DNA of 5,732 nucleotides from an uncultured Veillonella sp. GTDB taxonomy: Bacteria; Bacillota; Negativicutes; Veillonellales; Veillonellaceae. This document shows positions 1 to 5,732 of the stretch, piece by piece (the stretch's first letter is position 1; every line of letters starts with the position of its first letter). Under the pieces are notes generated by a model. It did no database searches. It was not told where the DNA came from and was given only the letters and a program-made list of their open reading frames with translations. A program made the position numbers and the translations under genes. Where the stretch lies: assembly GCF_915069625.1 (NCBI RefSeq), contig NZ_CAJZFD010000136.1, positions 1 to 5,732 of the forward strand, read 5' to 3'.

Positions 1-890
1 ATGATAACAACTCTAAGAGCGTAGTATTTGTACAAGGCAAGGTTAGTTCTCATGGCGGTGTAAGTCAAGTTGCCAATGGGTATGCGAATCATGCTACTCG
101 TAATGCAGGCGGAATTGTATATGAATATGACTTTAATCAATCTACACAATCTATAGGGACAACTGGCAGTATAGGACTTGGCTATCGACGATTAAGTAAA
201 GGGGAGCATAGCTACGTGGGTATCAATACCTTCTATGATTATGCTTTCAAAGAACATTATAAGCGTGCTAGTTTAGGTGTAGAATATGTAACTGGTGAAA
301 ATGAATTGTATGCTAATTTCTATAAATCACTAGGGAATGGAACATCATCCTATCGTATATTTAAGCGCGATGAAATGATTCCAGCACCATTCAATACGCC
401 GGACATCAACGTTTCTGTTGGTGAAAGTCATGAAAAACGAGTTGCCTCTGGATATGATATCGGATATGCGCGAACTTTTAAAAATGCCCGTTATATTCGA
501 GCCTACATTGACCGCTATCACTGGAATCATATGAATGGTGAGATTAGAGACATAGAATGGTCTAACCCTGATATATATAACTATAATATCGGATTCCGTG
601 TAAATGGGGTCTATAAAAATGGTATTAAAACCGGTATCAATGTAAATGTGACACCTCACATCTCGGTAGGCATGGGCTATGATAAACCATTTGGTCACTC
701 CGGAGAGTTTTATGTACAAACATTGTATACCCTTGGTAAATCTAAGTTCGCTCTCTTTGGTGGAAAGCATAGTGATAATAGCATGACAACTGCTCGTTCT
801 AAAATGCTCGATAAGATTGAACGACAAGATATTCAGGCTATGGAACTAAATGGGGACTTCCGTGTTCATTACCCTCATGATCATTTATAA
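1..890 (+). CDS. Inverse-autotransporter-like outer-membrane beta-barrel, 5' partial
   Basis: The reading frame is open from the left edge (first full codon at base 3) to TAA at 888-890, giving 295 visible residues; the true start lies outside the window. A GTG at 216 is only an internal Val and should not be taken as the start. The sequence has alternating aromatic/polar strands and matches the inverse-autotransporter (intimin/invasin) barrel pattern: IGLGYRRLS at about residues 57-65, then GINTFYDYAF (73-82), RASLGVEYVTGENELYANFY (about 88-107) and KSLGNG. These parallel the family's 'GxGYR', 'GxNxFYDYD', 'RxSLGxEYW' and 'NxY' signatures. Later strands include SGYDIGYARTF, GFRVNGVY, HISVGMGYDK and EFYVQTLYTL. 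A segment like the end of the barrel (RSKMLDKIERQDIQ) comes about 20 residues before a His-rich C-terminus (HYPHDHL). In intimin and invasin a long passenger follows the barrel; here translation stops (TAA then TAG). The likely location is the outer membrane. Whether it exports anything is unknown. The family assignment is by motif memory, not by search. Confidence 0.72.
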   Translation, partial: DNNSKSVVFVQGKVSSHGGVSQVANGYANHATRNAGGIVYEYDFNQSTQSIGTTGSIGLGYRRLSKGEHSYVGINTFYDYAFKEHYKRASLGVEYVTGENELYANFYKSLGNGTSSYRIFKRDEMIPAPFNTPDINVSVGESHEKRVASGYDIGYARTFKNARYIRAYIDRYHWNHMNGEIRDIEWSNPDIYNYNIGFRVNGVYKNGIKTGINVNVTPHISVGMGYDKPFGHSGEFYVQTLYTLGKSKFALFGGKHSDNSMTTARSKMLDKIERQDIQAMELNGDFRVHYPHDHL

Positions 891-914
891 TAGTTTAGCT
901 TGTTCATAGTTTAT

Positions 915-954
915 AAAAAAGGAGCTAGTACATTTTATGTACTAGCTCTTTTTA
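915..954. terminator. Bidirectional intrinsic terminator between convergent genes
   Basis: A perfect 10-bp stem pairs GAGCTAGTAC (922-931) with GTACTAGCTC (939-948) around a 7-base loop. A run of six A (915-920) precedes it and five T (949-953) follow it, so each strand shows stem plus U-tract. It lies 25 bases after the barrel stop and about 20 bases beyond the end of the converging SEL1 gene, so it can serve both. Confidence 0.9.
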
Positions 955-969
955 TGTTTTCGGTTATTT

Positions 970-3339
970 CTATTGTAATGCCTTTGGGACACTGAGCTTT
1001 TTCCAGTTGTCTAGTTCAGGGATTTCTAAGGTATTAATCGTTTTTTGAATCCAGTAGTTTAATGATACTTCGTTACCTAAATGTTGTTCAAATAAATAGG
1101 TATTACCTGGCGTATCTAGAGGTTTTCCATCCTTGTCGATGGAGTGGCGCATGGATTCTTTCAGATAGAGTTGCACTCTAAATGGATTTGCGTGATTGCC
1201 TCTGAAAATAAAATAGGAAGGGCCGATAAAGTCATGGGTACGGACATTAATTTGTTCGTACTTTTTGTCTTTTAAGCCTTGTAATGCGGTTTGTATCATG
1301 GCATTCGCATCATCGTATTCCTCAAGTAGGAATGCTTGTTGATCTACATCGAGTACATAGTGCCACGTTGGTTTTTCTTCATTCTTTTCAATAGACCAGT
1401 TAGCACCAAATACAGGTAACTGATGATTATCATAAAGGTCTTTTAACAGATGTATAGCATCCTCTTTCTTGAATAGCGCTCGATAGATCATCTCTTGACC
1501 TTCTGTAGGGTCATAGCCATGTATTCTGACTTGGTACGTATCACGTGGCATACGCTTTACATCTAGCTTAAAGATGTTTCGTAGCTTGTCTGGTATGGAG
1601 AGGAAATGATTGTAAAAGCTCAGTTTCATTTCGTCTTGTGATTCTAAGGCATGCTTAATGGTTTGCCAATCATATAAGGTGGTATCCCATAAGAAGTCAT
1701 CCATATTTGCAGATAAGCGAGCCGCATTTTGAGGCCATTCAGTATGACCAGGCCGTACTGTTGAGGTAGACTCTGTAAAGCCCTCTTTATAGTGCCAATG
1801 GCCATCTATTTCTTCGAAGGCTGCTAAGCGCTCTTCTGCTTCATTATCGATAGGGATATCCTTTAGCTCTTCATCAAGGTTTGCCTTGTGAGATAGTATA
1901 TATTGATGAGACTCTTCGTAATAGGCTACAGCGGCATCTAAATCAGGTTTGCCTGTGACATAGCCTTTTTCATAGGCATACCCTAAGGCAACTCGCGTTA
2001 AAGCTCGTGTAATATCGTAGAAGAGAACACGATCTTCCTCTTCTAATGCGCGCTTTTCCTCATCTAGTACACGTGTTAAGGATTGCACACCGAAACGTAT
2101 ATTTTTCGTTACCCCTAAGCCATGGATTCGCATATAACCAATATATGGCAGGGAGAACATAAAACGCTCTTTTGTGGCTGCCATGTGGGTTAAATCTGCA
2201 ATGAGGCCCCAGTCTAGCGGTAGGTGACCAATGTGGAAGATATAGCCAAAGGCAGCTTGTAATGCTGCATAGCCAGCATCACTGAAATATTTAGTAGCTG
2301 CACGGCGGTAGAGTCCAATAGCCTTTACAGGGTCATAGGGAATGACTCTGCGGAGCTCTTTGGCATCATAGAAATGATAGTAATAATCCGCTAATTCAGC
2401 GGTACTTTCAGCTTGACCTAGGGCGGCACCTTTTGTAAACCATGTGAAAGCATCCTCAAATTTTCCGTTTTCATGACAGTCTAGACCGGTGTAGAGCATC
2501 ATGGTTGGATTACCTAGCTCAGCAGCGGTTAAAGCTACGCGACGTGCATTATTAAAATCGCCTTCGTCGATATAGATGTTGCGTAAATTGCCTTGAAACA
2601 TGGCGAGTCCGTTATTGAGTGCCTTGTTAAACCATTCCTTGGCGAGTTTAGTGGCATTTCCCTGTAATGTTTCGTTGGAAATAGTACCTTGTAAGGCTAT
2701 AAGGCGTTCCTGTATAGAACCTTTTTGCAAGCTCTGTTGGATGCGTTTTGCCAAACTGAGGCGAGGTGGTGTAATCATATCCCTTGCAAGGCTGATACGG
2801 TCGTCATCGCGCCAGAAAAAGACATTGCCTATAATGTATTGGCAAAAAGCATCACCTTGCTCCGCGTAGTCATAAACAATACAAAATGCATCGTCAAAGG
2901 ATATTAACATATCCTTTTCAACAGTAGGTGTAATCGTTCCATTGATACGTAATGCTTGTAAGGTACCGATAGGACTACAACGGCGAATGCTATCGTGCAA
3001 GCATTGATAGGTACGCATGTTATTTTCTGGAAAGTTTGACTCCTCCCATGTAAAGCGTGGCCCTGCATAGATACGAGCCAACAAAGCATACGCATCAGCT
3101 ATCTCGCGAGCCTCTGGATCATTGGCTATTTTTAATGCGTCCTCTTTAGTGTCGATTTCGTTTTCCAGCGACGTTGTCATGTCGTTTCTCAACGCCCGAT
3201 GATTCGGTTGCTCAGGACTATGCTGATTATTTACAATCAGTTCTAATTGGCGCAAACCTTCTTGGGCCATTTCTTGATTGTATGATTTAAAAATCATGTG
3301 GAAGACCTTTTGCAGGCGTTCCGTAAAGTACTGTGCCAT
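970..3339 (-). CDS. Large SEL1/TPR-like repeat protein with unknown C-terminal region
   Basis: This 789-residue protein has no signal peptide or membrane segment and is probably cytoplasmic. The start is set by AAGGAGG (3344-3350) four bases upstream of ATG at 3339; the stop is TAG. The first 480 residues or so are helical and carry degenerate SEL1/TPR-type units of about 36 residues. The clearest are at about 273-308 (ELGNPTMMLYTG ... FTWFTKGAALGQ), 309-350 (ending AIGLYRRAATK), 391-427 (YIGYMRIHGLGVTKNIRFGV) and 443-480 (ALGYAYEKGYVTGKPDLDAA, then VAYYEES). The 'LG-Y-x-x-G-x-G-V-x-x-D-x-x-x-A-x-x-Y' SEL1 pattern is visible but worn. Residues 480-515 are acidic. About 515-789 is rich in Trp, Tyr and His (HWHYKEG, DDFLWDTTLYDW, GANWSI, SLNYWIQKT), looks globular and is not a repeat; I do not recognise it. 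SEL1 proteins usually act as protein-interaction scaffolds, so no enzymatic role is claimed. It appears to be a single-gene unit, with its own promoter and a terminator at each end. Confidence 0.8.
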   Translation of the reverse strand: MAQYFTERLQKVFHMIFKSYNQEMAQEGLRQLELIVNNQHSPEQPNHRALRNDMTTSLENEIDTKEDALKIANDPEAREIADAYALLARIYAGPRFTWEESNFPENNMRTYQCLHDSIRRCSPIGTLQALRINGTITPTVEKDMLISFDDAFCIVYDYAEQGDAFCQYIIGNVFFWRDDDRISLARDMITPPRLSLAKRIQQSLQKGSIQERLIALQGTISNETLQGNATKLAKEWFNKALNNGLAMFQGNLRNIYIDEGDFNNARRVALTAAELGNPTMMLYTGLDCHENGKFEDAFTWFTKGAALGQAESTAELADYYYHFYDAKELRRVIPYDPVKAIGLYRRAATKYFSDAGYAALQAAFGYIFHIGHLPLDWGLIADLTHMAATKERFMFSLPYIGYMRIHGLGVTKNIRFGVQSLTRVLDEEKRALEEEDRVLFYDITRALTRVALGYAYEKGYVTGKPDLDAAVAYYEESHQYILSHKANLDEELKDIPIDNEAEERLAAFEEIDGHWHYKEGFTESTSTVRPGHTEWPQNAARLSANMDDFLWDTTLYDWQTIKHALESQDEMKLSFYNHFLSIPDKLRNIFKLDVKRMPRDTYQVRIHGYDPTEGQEMIYRALFKKEDAIHLLKDLYDNHQLPVFGANWSIEKNEEKPTWHYVLDVDQQAFLLEEYDDANAMIQTALQGLKDKKYEQINVRTHDFIGPSYFIFRGNHANPFRVQLYLKESMRHSIDKDGKPLDTPGNTYLFEQHLGNEVSLNYWIQKTINTLEIPELDNWKKLSVPKALQ

Positions 3340-3372
3340 TAGGCCTCCTTTTATACGATAGAATACACATTT

Positions 3373-3401
3373 ATTATATAACGAACACTTGGTACGGTAA
3401 A
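3373..3401 (-). promoter_or_regulatory. Candidate sigma-70/sigma-A promoter of the SEL1-like gene
   Basis: Read on the minus strand, TTTACC (3396-3401, four of six matches to the -35 consensus) is followed after 17 bases by a perfect TATAAT (3373-3378). The implied transcription start near 3366 gives a leader of about 27 bases that contains the AAGGAGG site at 3344-3350. Spacing and position both fit. Confidence 0.65.
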
Positions 3402-3489
3402 AGAGGAAATAGCGGTACTTCTAAGAGTTTTAGCTGATTTGAATTTAATATTTATGAGATTATGTTAGTTTCCTATACGACTTGAAAAG
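3402..3489. other. AT-rich spacer with no recognised feature
   Basis: This stretch lies between the SEL1 promoter and the structured 3' region of the binding-protein gene. I find no credible open frame with a ribosome binding site and no convincing promoter on either strand. Confidence 0.5.
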
Positions 3490-3502
3490 GGATAACTTAA
3501 AC

Positions 3503-3569
3503 AAAAAAATCCCCTCTGCATAGATTTTGATTTACGTTGCTGTGAAATCTGAAATCTTTCAGAGGGGAT
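3503..3569 (-). terminator. Long imperfect hairpin terminator of the binding-protein gene
   Basis: ATCCCCTCTG (3509-3518) pairs perfectly with CAGAGGGGAT (3560-3569). Inside, AGATTT (3522-3527) can pair with AAATCT (3552-3557) and GATTT (3529-3533) with AAATC (3545-3549), leaving an 11-base loop and a stem of about 21 pairs. On the minus strand the base of the stem is followed by seven T (complement of 3503-3509), a normal intrinsic terminator about 30 bases after the binding-protein stop codon. There is no T-run on the plus strand, so it works in one direction only. Confidence 0.82.
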
Positions 3570-3598
3570 ATAGTTATCCTAATTCCTTAGAATCACTA

Positions 3599-4381
3599 TT
3601 ATTTTTTGTTATAATCGCCGAACCATTTGTCGTAGATTTTTTGGTAAGTGCCGTCTTCTTTAAGTTCTTTAAGAGCTTTGTTAACAGCTTCTTGTAAAGC
3701 TTTGTTGCCTTTTTTCATGCCAAGAACTGTACCTTCAGCTTTAGTAGGTTCGCCTACGAGTTTAAGGTCTTTGTCAGCACCTTGTTTAAGGTAGTACATA
3801 GCCACTGCGTTATCGATGATAGCACCGTCGATTGTACCAGCTTTCAATTCCATGAAGATATTAGCATTGGAATCAATTTGTTTTACTGTTGTATTAGGGA
3901 TTTTTTGAGCCATTTCAACAGGGATAGTACCGATTTGAGCACCTACAGTATGACCTGCTAATTCATCCATGTTATGGATTGTTGTGTTGTCTTTACGAAC
4001 AACTGTGATGAAACCACCTTGGTCGAAGTATACATCGGAGAAGTCCAATGCTTTTTCACGTTCAGGTGTAGCATTGATACCTGCTGCGATCATATCGATG
4101 TCGCCAGATTGAACTGCTGGAATTAAAGCATCGAAGCCCATGGATTTGAATTCCATTTTTAAACCAAGTTTTTTAGCAATTGCTTCGGACAAATCAACGT
4201 CGAAACCAACGTATTTATCGCCTTCAGTGAATTCGAATGGTGGGAATGTAGTTTCAGAACCTACACGCAATACACCTTCTTGTTGTGTCATTTTTGGTTT
4301 GTCATTACCACAACCAGCCAATAAACCCATTGCTGCTACCGCTACGAGGGCGATGGCTGTCAATTTTTTGAACTTAAACAT
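3599..4381 (-). CDS. Amino-acid ABC transporter substrate-binding lipoprotein (SBP_bac_3 family)
   Basis: This 260-residue protein is a typical-length periplasmic binding protein type 2 of the polar amino-acid class (GlnH/ArtJ/FliY-like). It captures an amino acid outside the inner membrane and delivers it to an ABC permease. Residues 1-20 form a signal peptide (KFKK, then a hydrophobic core) leading to the lipobox LAGC at 21-24, so Cys24 should be lipidated. Family features follow: VGSETTFPPFEF (40-51), VGFDVDLSEAIAKKLG (58-73), FDALIPAVQSGDIDMIAAG (83-101), TPEREKALDFSDVYFD (105-120) with Arg108 in the usual place of the ligand carboxylate-binding Arg, GAQIGT (147-152), a domain-2 ligand Asp candidate in AIIDNA (Asp190), and the C-terminal DGTYQKIYDKWFG (243-255). 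The start at 4381 is set by GAGGAGG at 4387-4393, five bases upstream; a longer in-frame start at 4399 would translate that site and delays the signal peptide. No permease or ATPase gene is adjacent. The exact ligand cannot be read from sequence. The gene ends with TAA, TAG and TGA in frame. Confidence 0.93.
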   Translation of the reverse strand: MFKFKKLTAIALVAVAAMGLLAGCGNDKPKMTQQEGVLRVGSETTFPPFEFTEGDKYVGFDVDLSEAIAKKLGLKMEFKSMGFDALIPAVQSGDIDMIAAGINATPEREKALDFSDVYFDQGGFITVVRKDNTTIHNMDELAGHTVGAQIGTIPVEMAQKIPNTTVKQIDSNANIFMELKAGTIDGAIIDNAVAMYYLKQGADKDLKLVGEPTKAEGTVLGMKKGNKALQEAVNKALKELKEDGTYQKIYDKWFGDYNKK

Positions 4382-4386
4382 AGAAA

Positions 4387-4393
4387 CCTCCTC
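4387..4393 (-). promoter_or_regulatory. Ribosome binding site that decides the lipoprotein start
   Basis: GAGGAGG on the minus strand lies five bases before ATG at 4379-4381. It excludes the upstream in-frame ATG at 4397-4399 as the main start, since the added residues (MFEEVS) would be encoded by the site itself and no comparable purine-rich site precedes 4399. Confidence 0.85.
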
Positions 4394-4430
4394 AAACATC
4401 CATATACATGGTTTATCAAATTCTGTTTAT

Positions 4431-4459
4431 ATTGTACGGAATTTTACAATAATAGGCAA
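4431..4459 (-). promoter_or_regulatory. Candidate promoter of the substrate-binding lipoprotein gene
   Basis: On the minus strand TTGCCT (4454-4459, four of six) and TACAAT (4431-4436, five of six) are separated by 17 bases. The predicted start near 4424 gives a leader of about 43 bases. An overlapping TATAAA (4426-4431) is a possible alternative -10 but lacks a good -35 at normal spacing. Confidence 0.5.
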
Positions 4460-4473
4460 TAACATTGTATAAT
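4443..4473 (+). promoter_or_regulatory. Candidate promoter of the M20 amidohydrolase gene
   Basis: A perfect TATAAT at 4468-4473 is preceded by TTTACA (4443-4448, five of six) at a longer-than-ideal 19-base spacing. The predicted start near 4480 gives a leader of about 80 bases. It overlaps the opposing promoter candidate at 4431-4459. A second candidate, TTTACT (4513-4518) with TATACA (4536-4541), would start transcription on top of the ribosome binding site and is less likely. Confidence 0.5.
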
Positions 4474-4474
4474 T

Positions 4475-4514
4475 AAAGGTACGTAAACAAATTAAGTACA
4501 CGAAATGTACCTTT
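4475..4514. repeat. Inverted repeat AAAGGTAC/GTACCTTT in the divergent control region
   Basis: AAAGGTAC (4475-4482) and GTACCTTT (4507-4514) are perfect 8-bp inverted repeats around a 24-base spacer. The spacer holds another GTAC at 4496-4499, and a fourth GTAC occurs at 4434-4437. The left arm overlaps the predicted start of the M20 transcript, so it could be an operator. A leader hairpin followed by T (4512-4515) is an alternative reading, though the weak long loop makes it unlikely as a terminator. Function is inferred. Confidence 0.45.
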
Positions 4515-4558
4515 TACTAAATAAGGTCGATTATTTATACATACATTTAGGAGGACCT

Positions 4559-5732
4559 ATGTCTCTTATTGAACAATTTTCCAGTGCTTGTGAAAACTTC
4601 GCCCAGGAGGCTTTCACCATTAATTATACATTGGCGAAGAATCCTGAACTGTCTAGTCATGAATTTAAATCCGTTAAGACAATCGGAGCTGTTCTTGAAA
4701 AGCACGGTATCCCTGTGACTTATGAGTTCTGCAATTTGCCAACAGCGTTTAAGGCATCTGCTGTGAAAGTAGATCATCCTAAAGGACGTTTGGCGATTTT
4801 ATGTGAATATGATGCGTTGCCAGATGTGGGCCATGCGTGTGGCCATTGCGCCAGTGGCTCTATGAGTACCTTAGCAGCCCTTGCATTACATAAGATGCAG
4901 CAAGACGGCGTAGCTTTCAATATGGACATTGACATCATCGGCACACCTGATGAGGAAGCGATGGGCTGCAAGGTGGATATGTGCAACGCTGGCGTGTTTA
5001 AGGATTATGATTTTGCCATTATGGTGCATCTTGATGGCGAAGAAACGCGGCCTAATTCACAATTCTTGGCCCTTGATTGTTTCCGCGCCAAGTACCACGG
5101 TAAACCGGCCCATGCGGCTGGTGAGCCTTGGAATGGCATCAATGCGGTAAACGGCGTGCAACTCGCCATCCATGCCATGGATATGCTGCGCCAACAAGTG
5201 CGACCAGAGTCTCGCATCGGCACGTGGATTATTAATGGTGGTACCGCATCCAATGTCATTCCTGCGACTGGCGAATTAGAGGTTACCGTGCGTCATACAG
5301 AACGTGACTATTTGAACGGTTTATCTGAACAGATTAAAAAAATCTTTGAAGGTGCTGCCCTTTGTACCGGTACGACCGTAGATGTTGAGTTTTACGGAAA
5401 TCCTTATGACGATATGAACCAAAACCATCGCGGCACACACCTCATCGAAGAGGTGATGACCGACATGGGACTCGATTTTGAACCAGGTCCAGCGGACATT
5501 GGGGGCAGTTCCGATATCGGTAATGTCAGCTATCAATGTGCCGCATTCCATCCTAAATTGCGCTTGGCTGGCCCAGATAAGGTGTGCCATGCCAAAGAAT
5601 TTGCGGACGCTATGCTAGAACCAACCATTGAGCAAACCATTGTAGATGGCGCCAATATCATTGGAGGCACATTGTTGCGATTAGTAGAAAATCCAACTGT
5701 CTTAGAAGAAATTGTGGCTGAGTTTAATGCAA
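4559..5732 (+). CDS. M20-family metal-dependent amidohydrolase/peptidase (AbgB-like), 3' partial
   Basis: ATG at 4559 follows AGGAGG (4549-4554) by four bases; 391 codons are visible and the frame is still open at the right edge. M20 members are usually about 390-400 residues, so only a short tail should be missing. The protein resembles the AbgB / amidohydrolase branch, cytoplasmic dinuclear-metal enzymes that cleave N-acyl amino acids, aminobenzoyl-glutamate or dipeptides. Visible landmarks are EYDALPDVGHACGH (83-96; Cys94 and His96 as metal-site candidates), GTPDEEAMGCKVDM (128-141; catalytic Glu and metal ligand at 132-133), His157 in IMVHLD, the dimerisation domain with PAHAAGEPWNGINAVNG (183-199), GTASNVIPATGELEVTVRHT (228-247) and the C-terminal SSDIGNVSY ... 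HP (317-332). There is no signal peptide. Departures from the usual family text are HC after CGH, where HN or HD is common, and VHLD in place of MHP. The gene is divergent from the amino-acid-binding lipoprotein gene, which suggests a role in amino-acid or peptide scavenging. The substrate is unknown. Confidence 0.9.
   Translation, partial: MSLIEQFSSACENFAQEAFTINYTLAKNPELSSHEFKSVKTIGAVLEKHGIPVTYEFCNLPTAFKASAVKVDHPKGRLAILCEYDALPDVGHACGHCASGSMSTLAALALHKMQQDGVAFNMDIDIIGTPDEEAMGCKVDMCNAGVFKDYDFAIMVHLDGEETRPNSQFLALDCFRAKYHGKPAHAAGEPWNGINAVNGVQLAIHAMDMLRQQVRPESRIGTWIINGGTASNVIPATGELEVTVRHTERDYLNGLSEQIKKIFEGAALCTGTTVDVEFYGNPYDDMNQNHRGTHLIEEVMTDMGLDFEPGPADIGGSSDIGNVSYQCAAFHPKLRLAGPDKVCHAKEFADAMLEPTIEQTIVDGANIIGGTLLRLVENPTVLEEIVAEFNA

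Noticed and set aside
216..218. GTG as a start codon for the barrel protein
   Set aside because: The frame is open upstream to the window edge and the upstream residues already show barrel-like text (IGLGYRRLS); no ribosome binding site precedes it at proper spacing.
345..827. 160-codon open frame on the minus strand inside the barrel gene
   Set aside because: It lies wholly antisense to a frame with clear barrel motifs, has no convincing ribosome binding site or recognisable domain, and is best explained as a shadow of the AT-rich coding strand.
2600..3095. Short open frames on both strands overlapping the SEL1-like gene
   Set aside because: They overlap a long frame with a strong ribosome binding site, have unbiased composition and resemble no family.
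3490..3579. Insertion-sequence remnant or CRISPR repeat
   Set aside because: There is no transposase text, no flanking target duplication that I can see and no regularly spaced direct repeats; a terminator explains the core.
4140..4472. 110-codon plus-strand frame antisense to the lipoprotein start
   Set aside because: The lipoprotein frame here carries the signal peptide and conserved family motifs; the antisense frame runs into the promoter region and has no supporting signal.
4475..4515. Intrinsic terminator or riboswitch in the M20 leader
   Set aside because: The 8-bp arms enclose a 24-base loop, the T-run is only four bases, and the left arm starts upstream of the predicted transcript start. 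No known riboswitch or T-box motif is visible.
4547..5590. Several open frames of 70-90 codons in other frames across the M20 gene
   Set aside because: The continuous frame from 4559 contains every M20 landmark. The others are shadows, and some read the complement of the metal-site motif.

Overview
The window most likely comes from a diderm Firmicute of the Negativicutes, and Veillonella is my best guess. Two things point there: a partial outer-membrane beta-barrel of the inverse-autotransporter type lies beside a lipoprotein with a clear lipobox, and the genes have strong Firmicute-type AGGAGG ribosome binding sites in AT-rich DNA with compact hairpin terminators. The genus is inferred from protein style, because no rRNA or other taxonomic marker is present.

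Layout, left to right: (1) 1-890, plus strand, the 3' part of a gene for an inverse-autotransporter-like beta-barrel, cut by the left edge; its stop comes straight after the barrel, so no passenger domain follows. (2) 915-954, a symmetric hairpin that can terminate both converging genes. (3) 970-3339, minus strand, a 789-residue cytoplasmic protein with degenerate SEL1/TPR-type helical repeats and an unrecognised C-terminal region, with its own promoter at 3373-3401. (4) 3340-3598, an AT-rich intergenic stretch holding that promoter and, at its right end, a long imperfect hairpin terminator (3503-3569) for the next minus-strand gene. (5) 3599-4381, minus strand, a 260-residue lipoprotein, the substrate-binding component of a polar amino-acid ABC importer, with no permease or ATPase gene beside it. 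(6) 4382-4558, a divergent intergenic region with overlapping back-to-back promoter candidates and an 8-bp inverted repeat. (7) 4559 to the right edge, plus strand, an almost complete M20-family metal-dependent amidohydrolase/peptidase, cut only at its extreme C-terminus.

The plausible functional unit is the divergent pair of amino-acid-binding lipoprotein and M20 amidohydrolase. One captures an amino acid or related compound; the other hydrolyses an N-acylated amino acid or small peptide in the cytoplasm. The shared control region suggests joint regulation, but the link is inferred from position only. The barrel gene and the SEL1 gene look independent. I see no CRISPR array, tRNA, rRNA, insertion sequence, phage gene or defence system, and nothing that clearly amounts to a new biological system. 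The more unusual points are the passenger-less barrel, the long SEL1 protein with its unknown C-terminus, and the structured intergenic regions.
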